Of a stretch of DNA of 5,324 nt, positions 1-5,324 are shown one piece after another. This stretch comes from Selenomonas sp. (GTDB lineage: Bacteria > Bacillota > Negativicutes > Selenomonadales > Selenomonadaceae), in assembly GCA_015265235.1 (NCBI GenBank), contig JABZYJ010000129.1, positions 1 through 5,324 of the forward strand, in the 5' to 3' direction. Under the pieces are notes generated by a model, which was not told the DNA's origin, searched no databases, and saw only the letters and a list, made by a program, of their open reading frames with translations. Both the position numbers and the translations under genes were made by a program. How positions within the stretch are numbered: position 1 is the first letter of the stretch; every line of letters begins with the position of its first letter.

Positions 1-20
1 CTATTATGCCGTTACTCCTC

Positions 21-65
21 GAAGCCTCCCCCGTATGTCGGGGGAGGGGGACCGCTTGCGGTGGT
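21..65. repeat. GC-rich palindromic intergenic element (REP-like)
   Basis: Two adjacent inverted repeats are visible. The first has 9-bp perfect arms, CCTCCCCCG (25-33) and CGGGGGAGG (39-47), around a 5-nt loop. The second is a small stem, ACCG (51-54) with CGGT (59-62), after a further G-run. No U-tract follows on the + strand, so it does not look like an ordinary rho-independent terminator in that direction. The pattern of a G/C-run stem followed by an ACCGC..GCGGT stem resembles short dispersed palindromes that I remember from intergenic DNA of Negativicutes and other Firmicutes. Only one copy is in this window, so its repeat status is inference. It could instead be the 3' processing or termination hairpin of an upstream gene lying before position 1. 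Confidence 0.5.
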
Positions 66-80
66 TGGGCACGCTGATTC

Positions 81-94
81 CTGTATACATACAG
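81..94. promoter_or_regulatory. 14-bp palindrome, candidate operator
   Basis: CTGTAT-AC-ATACAG is a perfect inverted repeat with 6-bp arms and a 2-bp centre, and it contains the self-complementary core TGTATACA (82-89). It lies 6 bp upstream of the proposed -35 element of the symporter gene, where an activator or repressor could act. It is also bracketed by direct copies of GATTCC (76-81 and 94-99). TGTATAC-type cores occur in operators of several regulator families, including GntR, but no regulator gene is present here. Its function is inferred from symmetry and position only. Confidence 0.3.
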
Positions 95-100
95 ATTCCA

Positions 101-130
101 TGGACATTTAGTGCTTTATCATGGTAAAAT
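101..130 (+). promoter_or_regulatory. probable sigma-70/sigma-A promoter of the symporter gene
   Basis: TGGACA (101-106, five of six consensus positions) and TAAAAT (125-130, five of six) are separated by 18 nt. A TG one base before the -10 hexamer (TGGTAAAAT) makes it an extended -10 promoter. Transcription would start near 136-138, giving a leader of about 27 nt before the ATG at 164. That start site lies downstream of the alternative GTG start at 131, which supports the ATG choice. Confidence 0.55.
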
Positions 131-150
131 GTGCGCATATTTTTATTTTC

Positions 151-156
151 GGAGGG
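151..156 (+). promoter_or_regulatory. ribosome binding site of the symporter gene
   Basis: GGAGGG lies 7 nt before the ATG at 164. It decides the start: the in-frame GTG at 131 would add 11 residues but has no Shine-Dalgarno sequence in front of it. Confidence 0.85.
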
Positions 157-163
157 ATCTTGT

Positions 164-1531
164 ATGGAATCGTTTCTTCCCGTGCTGAATGCGGTGGACT
201 CCTTCCTCTGGGGGGCACCGCTCATCGTCCTGCTCGTGGGGACGGGCATCATGCTGACGCTGCGGCTCTCGCTGCTCCAGGTGCGCCGCCTGCCGCGTGC
301 GCTCGCGCTCATCCTGCGCGCGAAAAACCGCGGAGAGGGCGACGTGTCGAGCTTTAAGGCTCTCTGCGTCGCGCTCGCCGCGACCATCGGCACGGGCAAC
401 ATCGTCGGTGTCGCGACAGCGGTCAAGGTCGGCGGCCCGGGGGCGATCTTCTGGATGTGGATGGCGGCATTCTTCGGCATGGCGACGAAGTACGCAGAGG
501 GTCTGCTCGCCGTGAAGTACCGCACGACCGACGAGCGCGGCGACATTGCCGGCGGCCCGATGTACTACATCCGTCACGGCATGGGGGAGAAATATCGTCC
601 GCTCGCGGGATTTTTCGCGTGTGCGGCGGTGCTCGTTGCCTTCTTCGGCATCGGGACGTTCCCGCAGGTCAACGCCATTGTGGACTCGGCGGAGCTGTCC
701 TTCGGCGTGCCGCGTCTCGTGACGGATATCGCCCTCACGGTGCTGATCGCGGCGATCACCATCGGCGGCCTTCGGAGCATCGCCGAGGTGGCCTCGCGCA
801 TCATTCCCTTTATGGCGGTTCTCTACATCGTCATCAGCGTCGTCATCATCGCGATGCACATCGACGGCATCCCCGCGGCGATCGGTTTGATCCTCGACGG
901 GGCATTCACCGGCACGGCGGCAGCGGGCGGCTTTGCGGGCTCCACGATCATGATGGCAATGCAGAACGGTATCGCGCGCGGCGTCTTCTCCAATGAGTCC
1001 GGACTCGGCTCCGCACCGATTGCCGCGGCGGCGGCAAAGACGAAGGAGCCCGCCGAGCAGGGACTGATCTCCATGACGGGCACCTTCATCGACACGATCA
1101 TCATCTGCACCATGACGGGGCTCGTCCTCGTCCTCACGGGCGCATGGCAGAGCGACACGGCGGGCGCGGCCATGACGGGCGCGGCATTCACGGGCGCGTA
1201 CGGGCACATCGGCGGCGCACTGCTCACCATCTCGCTCGCTCTCTTCGCCTTTACGACCATCCTCGGGTGGAACTACTACGGCGAGCGCGCCATCCTCTAC
1301 CTCGCGGGCGTGCGTGCAATCCTGCCGTACCGCCTCGTCTTTATCGCGCTCATCGCCTGCGGTGCCTTCCTGAAACTCGAGGCGATCTGGGTCCTCGCCG
1401 ACATCGTCAACGGCCTCATGGCGATCCCGAACCTCATCGCGCTCATCGCCCTCTCGGGCGTCGTCGTCCACGAGACGCGCCGCTATTTCGAGAAACTCGA
1501 GCGCGGGCGGCGGTTTATGAAGCAAATGTGA
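164..1531 (+). CDS. sodium:alanine/glycine symporter, AGCS family
   Basis: This 455-residue inner-membrane protein should import alanine or glycine together with Na+ (or possibly H+). It belongs to the AGCS family (AlsT/DagA/AgcS type, APC-like fold), and its length is normal for the family. The Na-Ala symporter signature is clear: GGPGAIFWMWMAAFFG at residues 90-105. The family's TIGTGNIVGVATA segment precedes it at 74-86. Other typical stretches are GDIAGGPMYYI (126-136), NESGLGSAP (277-285) and GWNYYGER (368-375). About ten hydrophobic segments can be picked out, starting near residue 18, with a short basic C-terminal tail. The gene has its own promoter and a strong terminator, so it is probably monocistronic and not part of the ABC operon downstream. 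Alanine versus glycine preference cannot be read from the sequence. The family call is secure. Confidence 0.96.
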   Translation: MESFLPVLNAVDSFLWGAPLIVLLVGTGIMLTLRLSLLQVRRLPRALALILRAKNRGEGDVSSFKALCVALAATIGTGNIVGVATAVKVGGPGAIFWMWMAAFFGMATKYAEGLLAVKYRTTDERGDIAGGPMYYIRHGMGEKYRPLAGFFACAAVLVAFFGIGTFPQVNAIVDSAELSFGVPRLVTDIALTVLIAAITIGGLRSIAEVASRIIPFMAVLYIVISVVIIAMHIDGIPAAIGLILDGAFTGTAAAGGFAGSTIMMAMQNGIARGVFSNESGLGSAPIAAAAAKTKEPAEQGLISMTGTFIDTIIICTMTGLVLVLTGAWQSDTAGAAMTGAAFTGAYGHIGGALLTISLALFAFTTILGWNYYGERAILYLAGVRAILPYRLVFIALIACGAFLKLEAIWVLADIVNGLMAIPNLIALIALSGVVVHETRRYFEKLERGRRFMKQM

Positions 1532-1536
1532 ATGGG

Positions 1537-1580
1537 CTGCTGTACGAAGCTGGAAAGCTTTGTGCAGCAGTTCTTTTTTT
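1537..1580 (+). terminator. strong intrinsic terminator after the symporter gene
   Basis: A 15-bp stem (1537-1551 with 1556-1570) is uninterrupted apart from two G-U pairs. It closes on a GGAA tetraloop and is followed at once by TTC and seven Ts (1571-1580). It starts 5 nt after the stop codon. This should end nearly all transcripts from the symporter gene and insulate the ABC genes from it. Confidence 0.93.
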
Positions 1581-1587
1581 GTGCATG

Positions 1588-1625
1588 GATGAAATCTATA
1601 GCATCATGAATGGCTTCATTTCATC
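1588..1625. repeat. inverted repeat between terminator and promoter
   Basis: GATGAAAT (1588-1595) and ATTTCATC (1618-1625) are perfect 8-bp inverted arms 22 nt apart. A smaller inverted pair, ATGAA (1606-1610) and TTCAT (1615-1619), sits inside and overlaps the right arm. The element lies 33 bp upstream of the -35 box of the ABC promoter, so it could be a distal regulator-binding site. No known consensus was recognised, and chance is possible in this AT-richer stretch. Confidence 0.3.
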
Positions 1626-1657
1626 AGCGCTTGCTAAAAAAATGTAAATCGTGCTAA

Positions 1658-1686
1658 TTGACAGAAGAGACAGGCGAGAATATAAT
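1658..1686 (+). promoter_or_regulatory. exact-consensus sigma-70/sigma-A promoter of the ABC importer
   Basis: TTGACA (1658-1663) and TATAAT (1681-1686) both match the consensus fully and are separated by the optimal 17 nt. A run of seven As (1636-1642) and further AT-rich sequence lie upstream, where an UP element would be. Transcription should begin near 1692-1694, leaving a leader of about 98-100 nt before the ATG at 1792. The predicted strength fits the high output usually needed for a binding protein. No Fur-like 19-bp palindrome was seen over the promoter. Confidence 0.88.
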
Positions 1687-1780
1687 GTGAGGTATAGAAT
1701 TGACGTATTTAAATTTCTTTCATGAGGTTCTCGTTCGTTCATGGGGAAAGGAGAATGCGTGGAGCGGCTGTTTATTTAAT

Positions 1781-1787
1781 GAGGTGA
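1781..1787 (+). promoter_or_regulatory. ribosome binding site of the binding-protein gene
   Basis: GAGGTGA lies 4 nt before the ATG at 1792, and its core GAGGTG is at normal spacing. It fixes the start that yields a well-formed lipoprotein signal peptide. Confidence 0.8.
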
Positions 1788-1791
1788 ACGT

Positions 1792-2814
1792 ATGAAAAAA
1801 TGGAGTATTCTCGCTGTCCTGGCGGCGATGCTGTGCACCCTGCTTGCAGCGGGATGCGGTGGCGGTCCGCAGCAGAATGCTGCGAGCGACGGAAAGAACA
1901 AGCTGGTCATCTACACGTCGATGAAGGAGTCGCTGATCGGCGGCATCGTCGAAGGGTTTAAGAAGAAGTATCCCGACATCGAGGTCGACTATCAGTCGGC
2001 GGGTGCGGGCAAGCTGATGGCAAAGATCGCGGCGGAGAAACAGAGTGGCCACATCCTTGCGGACGTGATCTGGACGAGTGAAGTGCCTGACTTCTATAAG
2101 ATGAAGGCAGACGGCGTGCTGGAGAACTACAAGCCCTCTGTCTTCGATGAGCTTGTGAATCCGTTCGATGACTATGACGGCACGTTCACGGCGGCGCGTC
2201 TCGGAACGCTCGGCATCACCTACAACAAGGACAAGATCTCGGCTGCTCCGACGCAGTGGAGTGATCTGACGAAGCCAGAGTTTACGAATGCGTTCGGTAT
2301 CGCCGACCCCGCGCTTTCGGGAACGTCGTATATGAGTATCGCGCTCTTGCAGAAGCAGTTTGGCTGGGAGTTCTTTGAAAAACTGGCCGCGAACCAGACC
2401 CGTATCGGCAAGGGCGCGGGACAGGTCATTGATGATACCTCCTCGGGCGAGCTCGCCGCGTGCCTGGGTGTTGACTACATTACGAACAATAAGGTCAACA
2501 AGGGCGCACATGTCGCCCTCGCCTATCCGCCCGAGCTGCTCGTCGTACCAAGCCCCGTGGCGATCTTCAAGGAATCAAACAACATGGATGCGGCCAAAAA
2601 GTTCGTCGACTATCTGCTGAGCAGTGAGGCACAGCAGATGATCGCCAACGAGGGAACCGTTCCTGTACGCAACGATGTCGATATGCCGGAGAAGTTCGGT
2701 CTGCCGAAGCCGGCAGAGGCACTCCAGCGCGCCATTAAGGTGAACTATACGGAGATCCTCCCGCAGAAAGAGGAGACGATCAAGAAGTTCACAGAGATTA
2801 TCGGTAAGAAGTAG
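1792..2814 (+). CDS. ABC importer substrate-binding lipoprotein (Fe(3+)/phosphonate-type, COG1840-like)
   Basis: This 340-residue protein captures the substrate outside the inner membrane and passes it to the permease encoded downstream. It opens with MKKW, a hydrophobic stretch and the lipobox LAAGC, with the lipid-modified Cys at residue 22. A short polar linker follows, and then the mature domain begins with LVIYTSMKESL (38-48). The order of motifs is that of FbpA/AfuA-type proteins: YQSAGAGKL, then ADVIWTSEVPDFYKMK, GITYNKDK, CLGVDYITNN (224-233), a PSPVAIFKESNN stretch and a final pair of helices after AAKKFVDYLLSSEAQQ. Classical FbpA proteins bind ferric iron through two adjacent tyrosines. 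Here the corresponding region seems to offer a single Tyr (Y229), so the substrate may be iron, 2-aminoethylphosphonate or another small anion. Length is normal for the family. The family is secure, the substrate is not. Confidence 0.92.
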   Translation: MKKWSILAVLAAMLCTLLAAGCGGGPQQNAASDGKNKLVIYTSMKESLIGGIVEGFKKKYPDIEVDYQSAGAGKLMAKIAAEKQSGHILADVIWTSEVPDFYKMKADGVLENYKPSVFDELVNPFDDYDGTFTAARLGTLGITYNKDKISAAPTQWSDLTKPEFTNAFGIADPALSGTSYMSIALLQKQFGWEFFEKLAANQTRIGKGAGQVIDDTSSGELAACLGVDYITNNKVNKGAHVALAYPPELLVVPSPVAIFKESNNMDAAKKFVDYLLSSEAQQMIANEGTVPVRNDVDMPEKFGLPKPAEALQRAIKVNYTEILPQKEETIKKFTEIIGKK

Positions 2815-2837
2815 CTGCGAAATCGGTCGTTCCTGTG

Positions 2838-2877
2838 AGGGCGGTGGAATGAAACAGTTCATTCCGCCGCCCTTTTT
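2838..2877 (+). terminator. intrinsic terminator inside the ABC operon (probably partial)
   Basis: A 16-bp stem (2838-2853 with 2858-2873) has one G-U pair and an ACAG loop, and it ends in five Ts (2873-2877), the first of which is paired. It begins 23 nt after the binding-protein stop codon. Between a binding-protein gene and its ATPase/permease genes, such a hairpin typically limits read-through and protects the upstream mRNA from 3' decay, so binding protein is made in excess. The short T-tract and the lack of a convincing promoter downstream fit partial termination. Confidence 0.85.
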
Positions 2878-2904
2878 AGTATATGGGGATGCACGAACAT
2901 ATTG

Positions 2905-2928
2905 TGCGCGGTACTCCTGTGCCGTGTG
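2905..2928 (+). other. possible RNA hairpin next to the ATPase ribosome binding site
   Basis: CGCGGTAC (2907-2914) can pair with GTGCCGTG (2919-2926) around a TCCT loop. The stem has 8 bp including two G-U pairs and could extend by two more wobble pairs to 2928, touching the first base of the Shine-Dalgarno sequence. It could affect translation or mark an RNA processing end after the terminator. The stem is modest and may be chance. Confidence 0.2.
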
Positions 2929-2936
2929 GAGGAGGG
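2928..2936 (+). promoter_or_regulatory. ribosome binding site of the ATPase gene
   Basis: GGAGGAGGG ends 4 nt before the ATG at 2941. It settles the start against an in-frame TTG at 2902, which has no Shine-Dalgarno sequence and would add 13 residues unlike the family N-terminus. Confidence 0.85.
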
Positions 2937-2940
2937 CTTT

Positions 2941-4032
2941 ATGGATATTATCCGTGTGGAGGGCGTCAGTAAAAGCTATGGCGATCATCATGTCTTAGCC
3001 GATTTGTCACTGACGATACGCAAGGGCGAGTGCTTTACCCTGCTTGGGCCTTCGGGCTGCGGGAAAACAGTGCTGCTTCGCCTGATTGCAGGGTTTGAGT
3101 CCCCGGATGCGGGCAGGATCTATCTGGACGATACACTCGTTACCGACCCCGCAGAGCAGGTGGAGATACCGCCGGAGCGCCGCGGCATCGGGCTCGTCTT
3201 TCAGGACTATGCGGTATGGCCACACATGACGGTCTTTGACAATGTTGCCTACCCGCTCAAGATCGCGAAGCGTCCAAAGGACGAGATCCGTACGCGCGTG
3301 ATGGAGATGGTGGAGATCGTCGGGATGAAGGGGCTGGAAAAACGTCTGCCGTCGGAGCTCTCGGGCGGCCAGCAGCAGCGCGTTGCACTCGCACGTGCGC
3401 TTGTCGGCAAGCCCTCGCTCCTGCTCCTCGATGAGCCGCTGTCGAATCTGGATGCCAATCTGCGCGAGGAGATGCGCTTTGAGATCAAGGCATTGCAGCA
3501 AAAGCTGAATGTCACTGTTCTCTACGTGACGCACGATCAGGAGATCGGGCTCGCGATTTCTGACCGCGTAGCGATCATGGATGAGCACGGCGGCATTCAG
3601 CAGATCGGTACGCCGTGGGAGATCTTTGAGCAGGCTGCGAATCCCTTTGTGTTTAACTTCATGGGGATTGCGAACTTCCTTCCAGTACGGCGTGAGCAGG
3701 ACCTTCTCTTTGTCGGTGACGGCACGCAGCGCATCGATGCTGAGCTGCCGGAGGGGGATGCCGATCATTGGGCGGCAGGGTTCCGCCCGTCGGATGTCAT
3801 GCTCTCTCGTACGGGAGACGGACTGAGCGGGATCGTGCGCCGCGCGAACTTCCTCGGTGCGACGATGGACTATCTGATCGAGATCGATGGGACGCATCTG
3901 CGCACGAGTATTGAGACACATCGTGCCATCAGCGATGATTTGATGTTTCGTGCCGGAGATCCGTGTCGGGTGAAATTCCTCAGCCTGCTCTGGTTTGGTG
4001 CGGATCAGCTGAAAGATGAGGTGGGCAAATGA
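2941..4032 (+). CDS. ABC importer ATP-binding protein (FbpC/PotA-like, with C-terminal TOBE-type domain)
   Basis: This 363-residue cytoplasmic ATPase drives import through the permease encoded next. Every nucleotide-binding motif is intact: A-loop Tyr13, Walker A GPSGCGKT (36-43), Q-loop Gln88 in VFQDYAVWPHMT, signature LSGGQQQR (140-147), Walker B LLLLDE (160-165), D-loop SNLD (168-171) and switch His198 in VTHDQE. After about residue 240 comes a beta-rich C-terminal extension with GFRPSDV (280-286), typical of the TOBE/OB-fold regulatory domain of Fe(3+), spermidine, sulfate and sugar ATPases. The stretch GIANFLPV at the junction is FbpC-like. The residues after the switch His read EIGLAISDR instead of the commoner EEALALSDR, a mild family variant. 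The stop codon overlaps the permease start by ATGA, which implies translational coupling. Role is certain, substrate unknown. Confidence 0.95.
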   Translation: MDIIRVEGVSKSYGDHHVLADLSLTIRKGECFTLLGPSGCGKTVLLRLIAGFESPDAGRIYLDDTLVTDPAEQVEIPPERRGIGLVFQDYAVWPHMTVFDNVAYPLKIAKRPKDEIRTRVMEMVEIVGMKGLEKRLPSELSGGQQQRVALARALVGKPSLLLLDEPLSNLDANLREEMRFEIKALQQKLNVTVLYVTHDQEIGLAISDRVAIMDEHGGIQQIGTPWEIFEQAANPFVFNFMGIANFLPVRREQDLLFVGDGTQRIDAELPEGDADHWAAGFRPSDVMLSRTGDGLSGIVRRANFLGATMDYLIEIDGTHLRTSIETHRAISDDLMFRAGDPCRVKFLSLLWFGADQLKDEVGK

Positions 4033-5324
4033 GTGCTGTGAGTCGTCCCCAGAGCTTTGGTATGGCACAGGTGATCCTGTTCCTTGCCATTGCCATTCTG
4101 GTCATTGTGGTAGCCTTCCCGGTTCTGCTGATTCTCTTCAACGCATTCTGGGTGGACGGATCGTTCAACTTTTCGAGCGCGTTGGATATCCTCAAGGAGC
4201 CTGAGACGTATCAGGCTCTGCTCAACTCCCTCATCATCGCCTCCTGCACCACCGTGGGCAGCACGATCGTCGGGACATTCTTCGCGTGGCTCGTCACACG
4301 GACGGATTTGCCGCATAAGACCTTTATGAAAGGCATGTTCCTCGTTCCCTTTATGCTGCCGTCCTTTATCGGTGCACTCGCGTGGAAAATGCTGCTCTCG
4401 CCGAATGCCGGCTTTATCAATCAATTCTTTATCGATCGTTTTGGCTTCTCGGGCCCCATCTTCAACATCTACACCTACTATGGGATCAGCGGCGTGGAGA
4501 TCATGTACCTTTTCCCGTTCGTCTTCATTCAGGTGTGCGGCGCCCTTGAGCGCATGGATCCGACCCTCGAGGAGTCGGCGCGCATCTCGGGCGCGGGGCT
4601 CTTTACGATCACGCGAAAGATCACGATCCCGCTCGTTTTGCCGAGTATTCTCTCGGGGGCACTTCTCATCATGCTCTATTCGATGGCGCATTTCGGCACG
4701 GTGGCCGTCCTCGGCATCGAGAACGGCATCTATAATATCCCAACGCTGATCTATGAGCGCATTCATCAGAGCGGCGGCAGTTTCGATGCGATCCGTACGG
4801 GAACCGTGCTCGCTACGGTGCTCGTTGTTACGGCGGCGTTCATCATCTGGCTGCAGCGCAAGATCCTCGGCTCGGGACATTATCAGATCATCGGCGGCAA
4901 GAGCTTCCGCCCCATGGAGCTGAAACTGCGCGGCCTGCGCTATCCGCTCCTCATCTTCTGCCTCGCGTATATCGCCTTTACGATCCTACTGCCGACAGCC
5001 GTCATTTTCCTGGTCGGCAGTCTTAAAACCTATGGGCTTTCGTTTGCACTTAGCAATCTGTCGCTGGATAACTATAAATTCATCCTGTTCGACTACAAGG
5101 TTACGCGTGATGCGATCTTCAACAGTGTGACGCTCGGATTCACGGCGGCAGTCATTACCATGTTTGCCGGCGTCATGATCTCCTACGTCATCGTCAAGAT
5201 GAAGGTGCGCGGCAAGGGCATTCTCGAGTTCCTCGGAATGCTGCCGTTCTCCGTTCCCGGATCGGTTATTGCGCTCGGCGTGATCCTCGCGTGGAGCGGG
5301 CAGTTCGGCATCAACCTCTACAAT
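4029..5324 (+). CDS. ABC importer permease, fused two-domain FbpB-like type (partial, runs off the window end)
   Basis: The reading frame is open from the ATG at 4029 to the last base, giving 432 residues with no stop. The start overlaps the ATPase stop codon (ATGA) and is preceded by GAGGTG (4018-4023). Hydrophobic segments lie near residues 13-40, 62-89, 99-123, 150-175, 202-228, 258-278, 306-333, 366-390 and 400-425. The first module has the conserved cytoplasmic coupling loop ESARISG followed by ITIPLVLPS (about 182-206), which docks onto the ATPase. A second module begins near residue 305, and its own coupling loop must lie past the window. This fused layout is that of FbpB/AfuB and PhnU2-type permeases, usually around 520-570 residues, so roughly 100 or more residues are missing. 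TRTDLP (90-95) is also typical. The protein forms the inner-membrane channel for the substrate delivered by the lipoprotein. Confidence 0.93.
   Translation, partial: MSAVSRPQSFGMAQVILFLAIAILVIVVAFPVLLILFNAFWVDGSFNFSSALDILKEPETYQALLNSLIIASCTTVGSTIVGTFFAWLVTRTDLPHKTFMKGMFLVPFMLPSFIGALAWKMLLSPNAGFINQFFIDRFGFSGPIFNIYTYYGISGVEIMYLFPFVFIQVCGALERMDPTLEESARISGAGLFTITRKITIPLVLPSILSGALLIMLYSMAHFGTVAVLGIENGIYNIPTLIYERIHQSGGSFDAIRTGTVLATVLVVTAAFIIWLQRKILGSGHYQIIGGKSFRPMELKLRGLRYPLLIFCLAYIAFTILLPTAVIFLVGSLKTYGLSFALSNLSLDNYKFILFDYKVTRDAIFNSVTLGFTAAVITMFAGVMISYVIVKMKVRGKGILEFLGMLPFSVPGSVIALGVILAWSGQFGINLYN

Noticed and set aside
131..163. Upstream GTG start adding 11 residues to the symporter
   Set aside because: No ribosome site precedes it, and it would lie ahead of the predicted transcription start. 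The ATG at 164 has GGAGGG at good spacing.
4..546. A 180-codon - strand frame covering the upstream region and the symporter 5' end
   Set aside because: Low-complexity Ser/Arg/Pro-rich product that runs through the palindromic element and the symporter promoter, with no family resemblance.
143..1525. A 460-codon open frame on the - strand, antisense to nearly the whole symporter gene
   Set aside because: Its protein is rich in Arg, Asp, Glu and His with no recognisable domain, and it mirrors the codon bias of the real gene. The + strand has a full family signature, ribosome site, promoter and terminator.
1144..1647. A + strand frame overlapping the symporter 3' end, the terminator and the intergenic DNA
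   Set aside because: It is an out-of-frame Arg/His-rich translation that reads through a strong terminator hairpin.
1664..1695. Fur box over the importer promoter
   Set aside because: Only a GAGAAT half-match is present. The other half does not resemble the inverted repeat.
1700..1728. Second promoter starting at TTGACG in the leader
   Set aside because: No -10-like hexamer lies 16-18 nt downstream.
1720..2511. A 263-codon - strand frame opposite the binding-protein gene
   Set aside because: It crosses the leader and start region of a convincing lipoprotein gene and shows no family features.
2858..2885. Possible promoter TTCATT, 16 nt, TATATG for the ATPase gene
   Set aside because: It is a poor match, and its -35 would lie within the terminator stem.
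3007..4068. A 353-codon - strand frame opposite the ATPase gene
   Set aside because: It is the antisense of a gene with every ABC ATPase motif intact. The product shows no domain.
4005..4880. A 291-codon - strand frame opposite the permease gene
   Set aside because: Highly charged Asp/Glu/Arg/His-rich product, as expected from the reverse of a membrane-protein gene. The + strand frame has the permease coupling loop and membrane segments.
1..5324. CRISPR array, tRNA, rRNA, insertion sequence or a new defence or biosynthetic system
   Set aside because: No regularly spaced repeats, cloverleaf-like segments, transposase motifs or unfamiliar gene clusters were seen. The DNA is accounted for by known transporter families and short regulatory regions.

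Overview
The window reads as ordinary chromosomal DNA from a moderately GC-rich bacterium. Shine-Dalgarno sites are strong (GGAGGG, GAGGTGA, GGAGGAGGG), intergenic spaces are short, intrinsic terminators are textbook, and the binding protein is a lipoprotein. The overall style resembles a Selenomonas-type member of the Negativicutes (diderm Firmicutes). That placement is inference from sequence style and remembered relatives, not from a marker gene. All recognised genes lie on the + strand.

Layout. Positions 1-130 hold no gene. They contain a GC-rich palindromic element that looks like a dispersed intergenic repeat (about 21-65), a 14-bp palindrome (81-94) and a probable promoter (101-130). 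A complete gene for an AGCS-family sodium:alanine/glycine symporter follows (164-1531), closed by a near-perfect intrinsic terminator (1537-1580), so it is probably transcribed alone. The intergenic region 1581-1791 carries an inverted repeat (1588-1625) and an exact-consensus housekeeping promoter (TTGACA, 17-nt spacer, TATAAT; 1658-1686) with an A-tract upstream and a leader of roughly 100 nt.

The rest is an ABC importer of the ferric-iron/2-aminoethylphosphonate type in the order binding lipoprotein (1792-2814), ATPase (2941-4032), fused two-domain permease (4029 to beyond the window end). A strong hairpin terminator (2838-2877) sits between the binding-protein gene and the ATPase gene. 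The ATPase and permease genes overlap by ATGA. The likely design is one strong promoter making much binding protein, with partial read-through giving less ATPase and permease. The lipoprotein would capture the substrate outside the inner membrane, the permease would form the channel, and the ATPase would drive it from the cytoplasm. The substrate cannot be fixed from sequence alone; Fe(3+) and a phosphonate are the leading options.

I found no RNA gene, CRISPR array, insertion sequence or clearly new system. The points most worth a second look are regulatory: the consensus promoter with its leader, the internal terminator, the palindromes, and the unresolved substrate.
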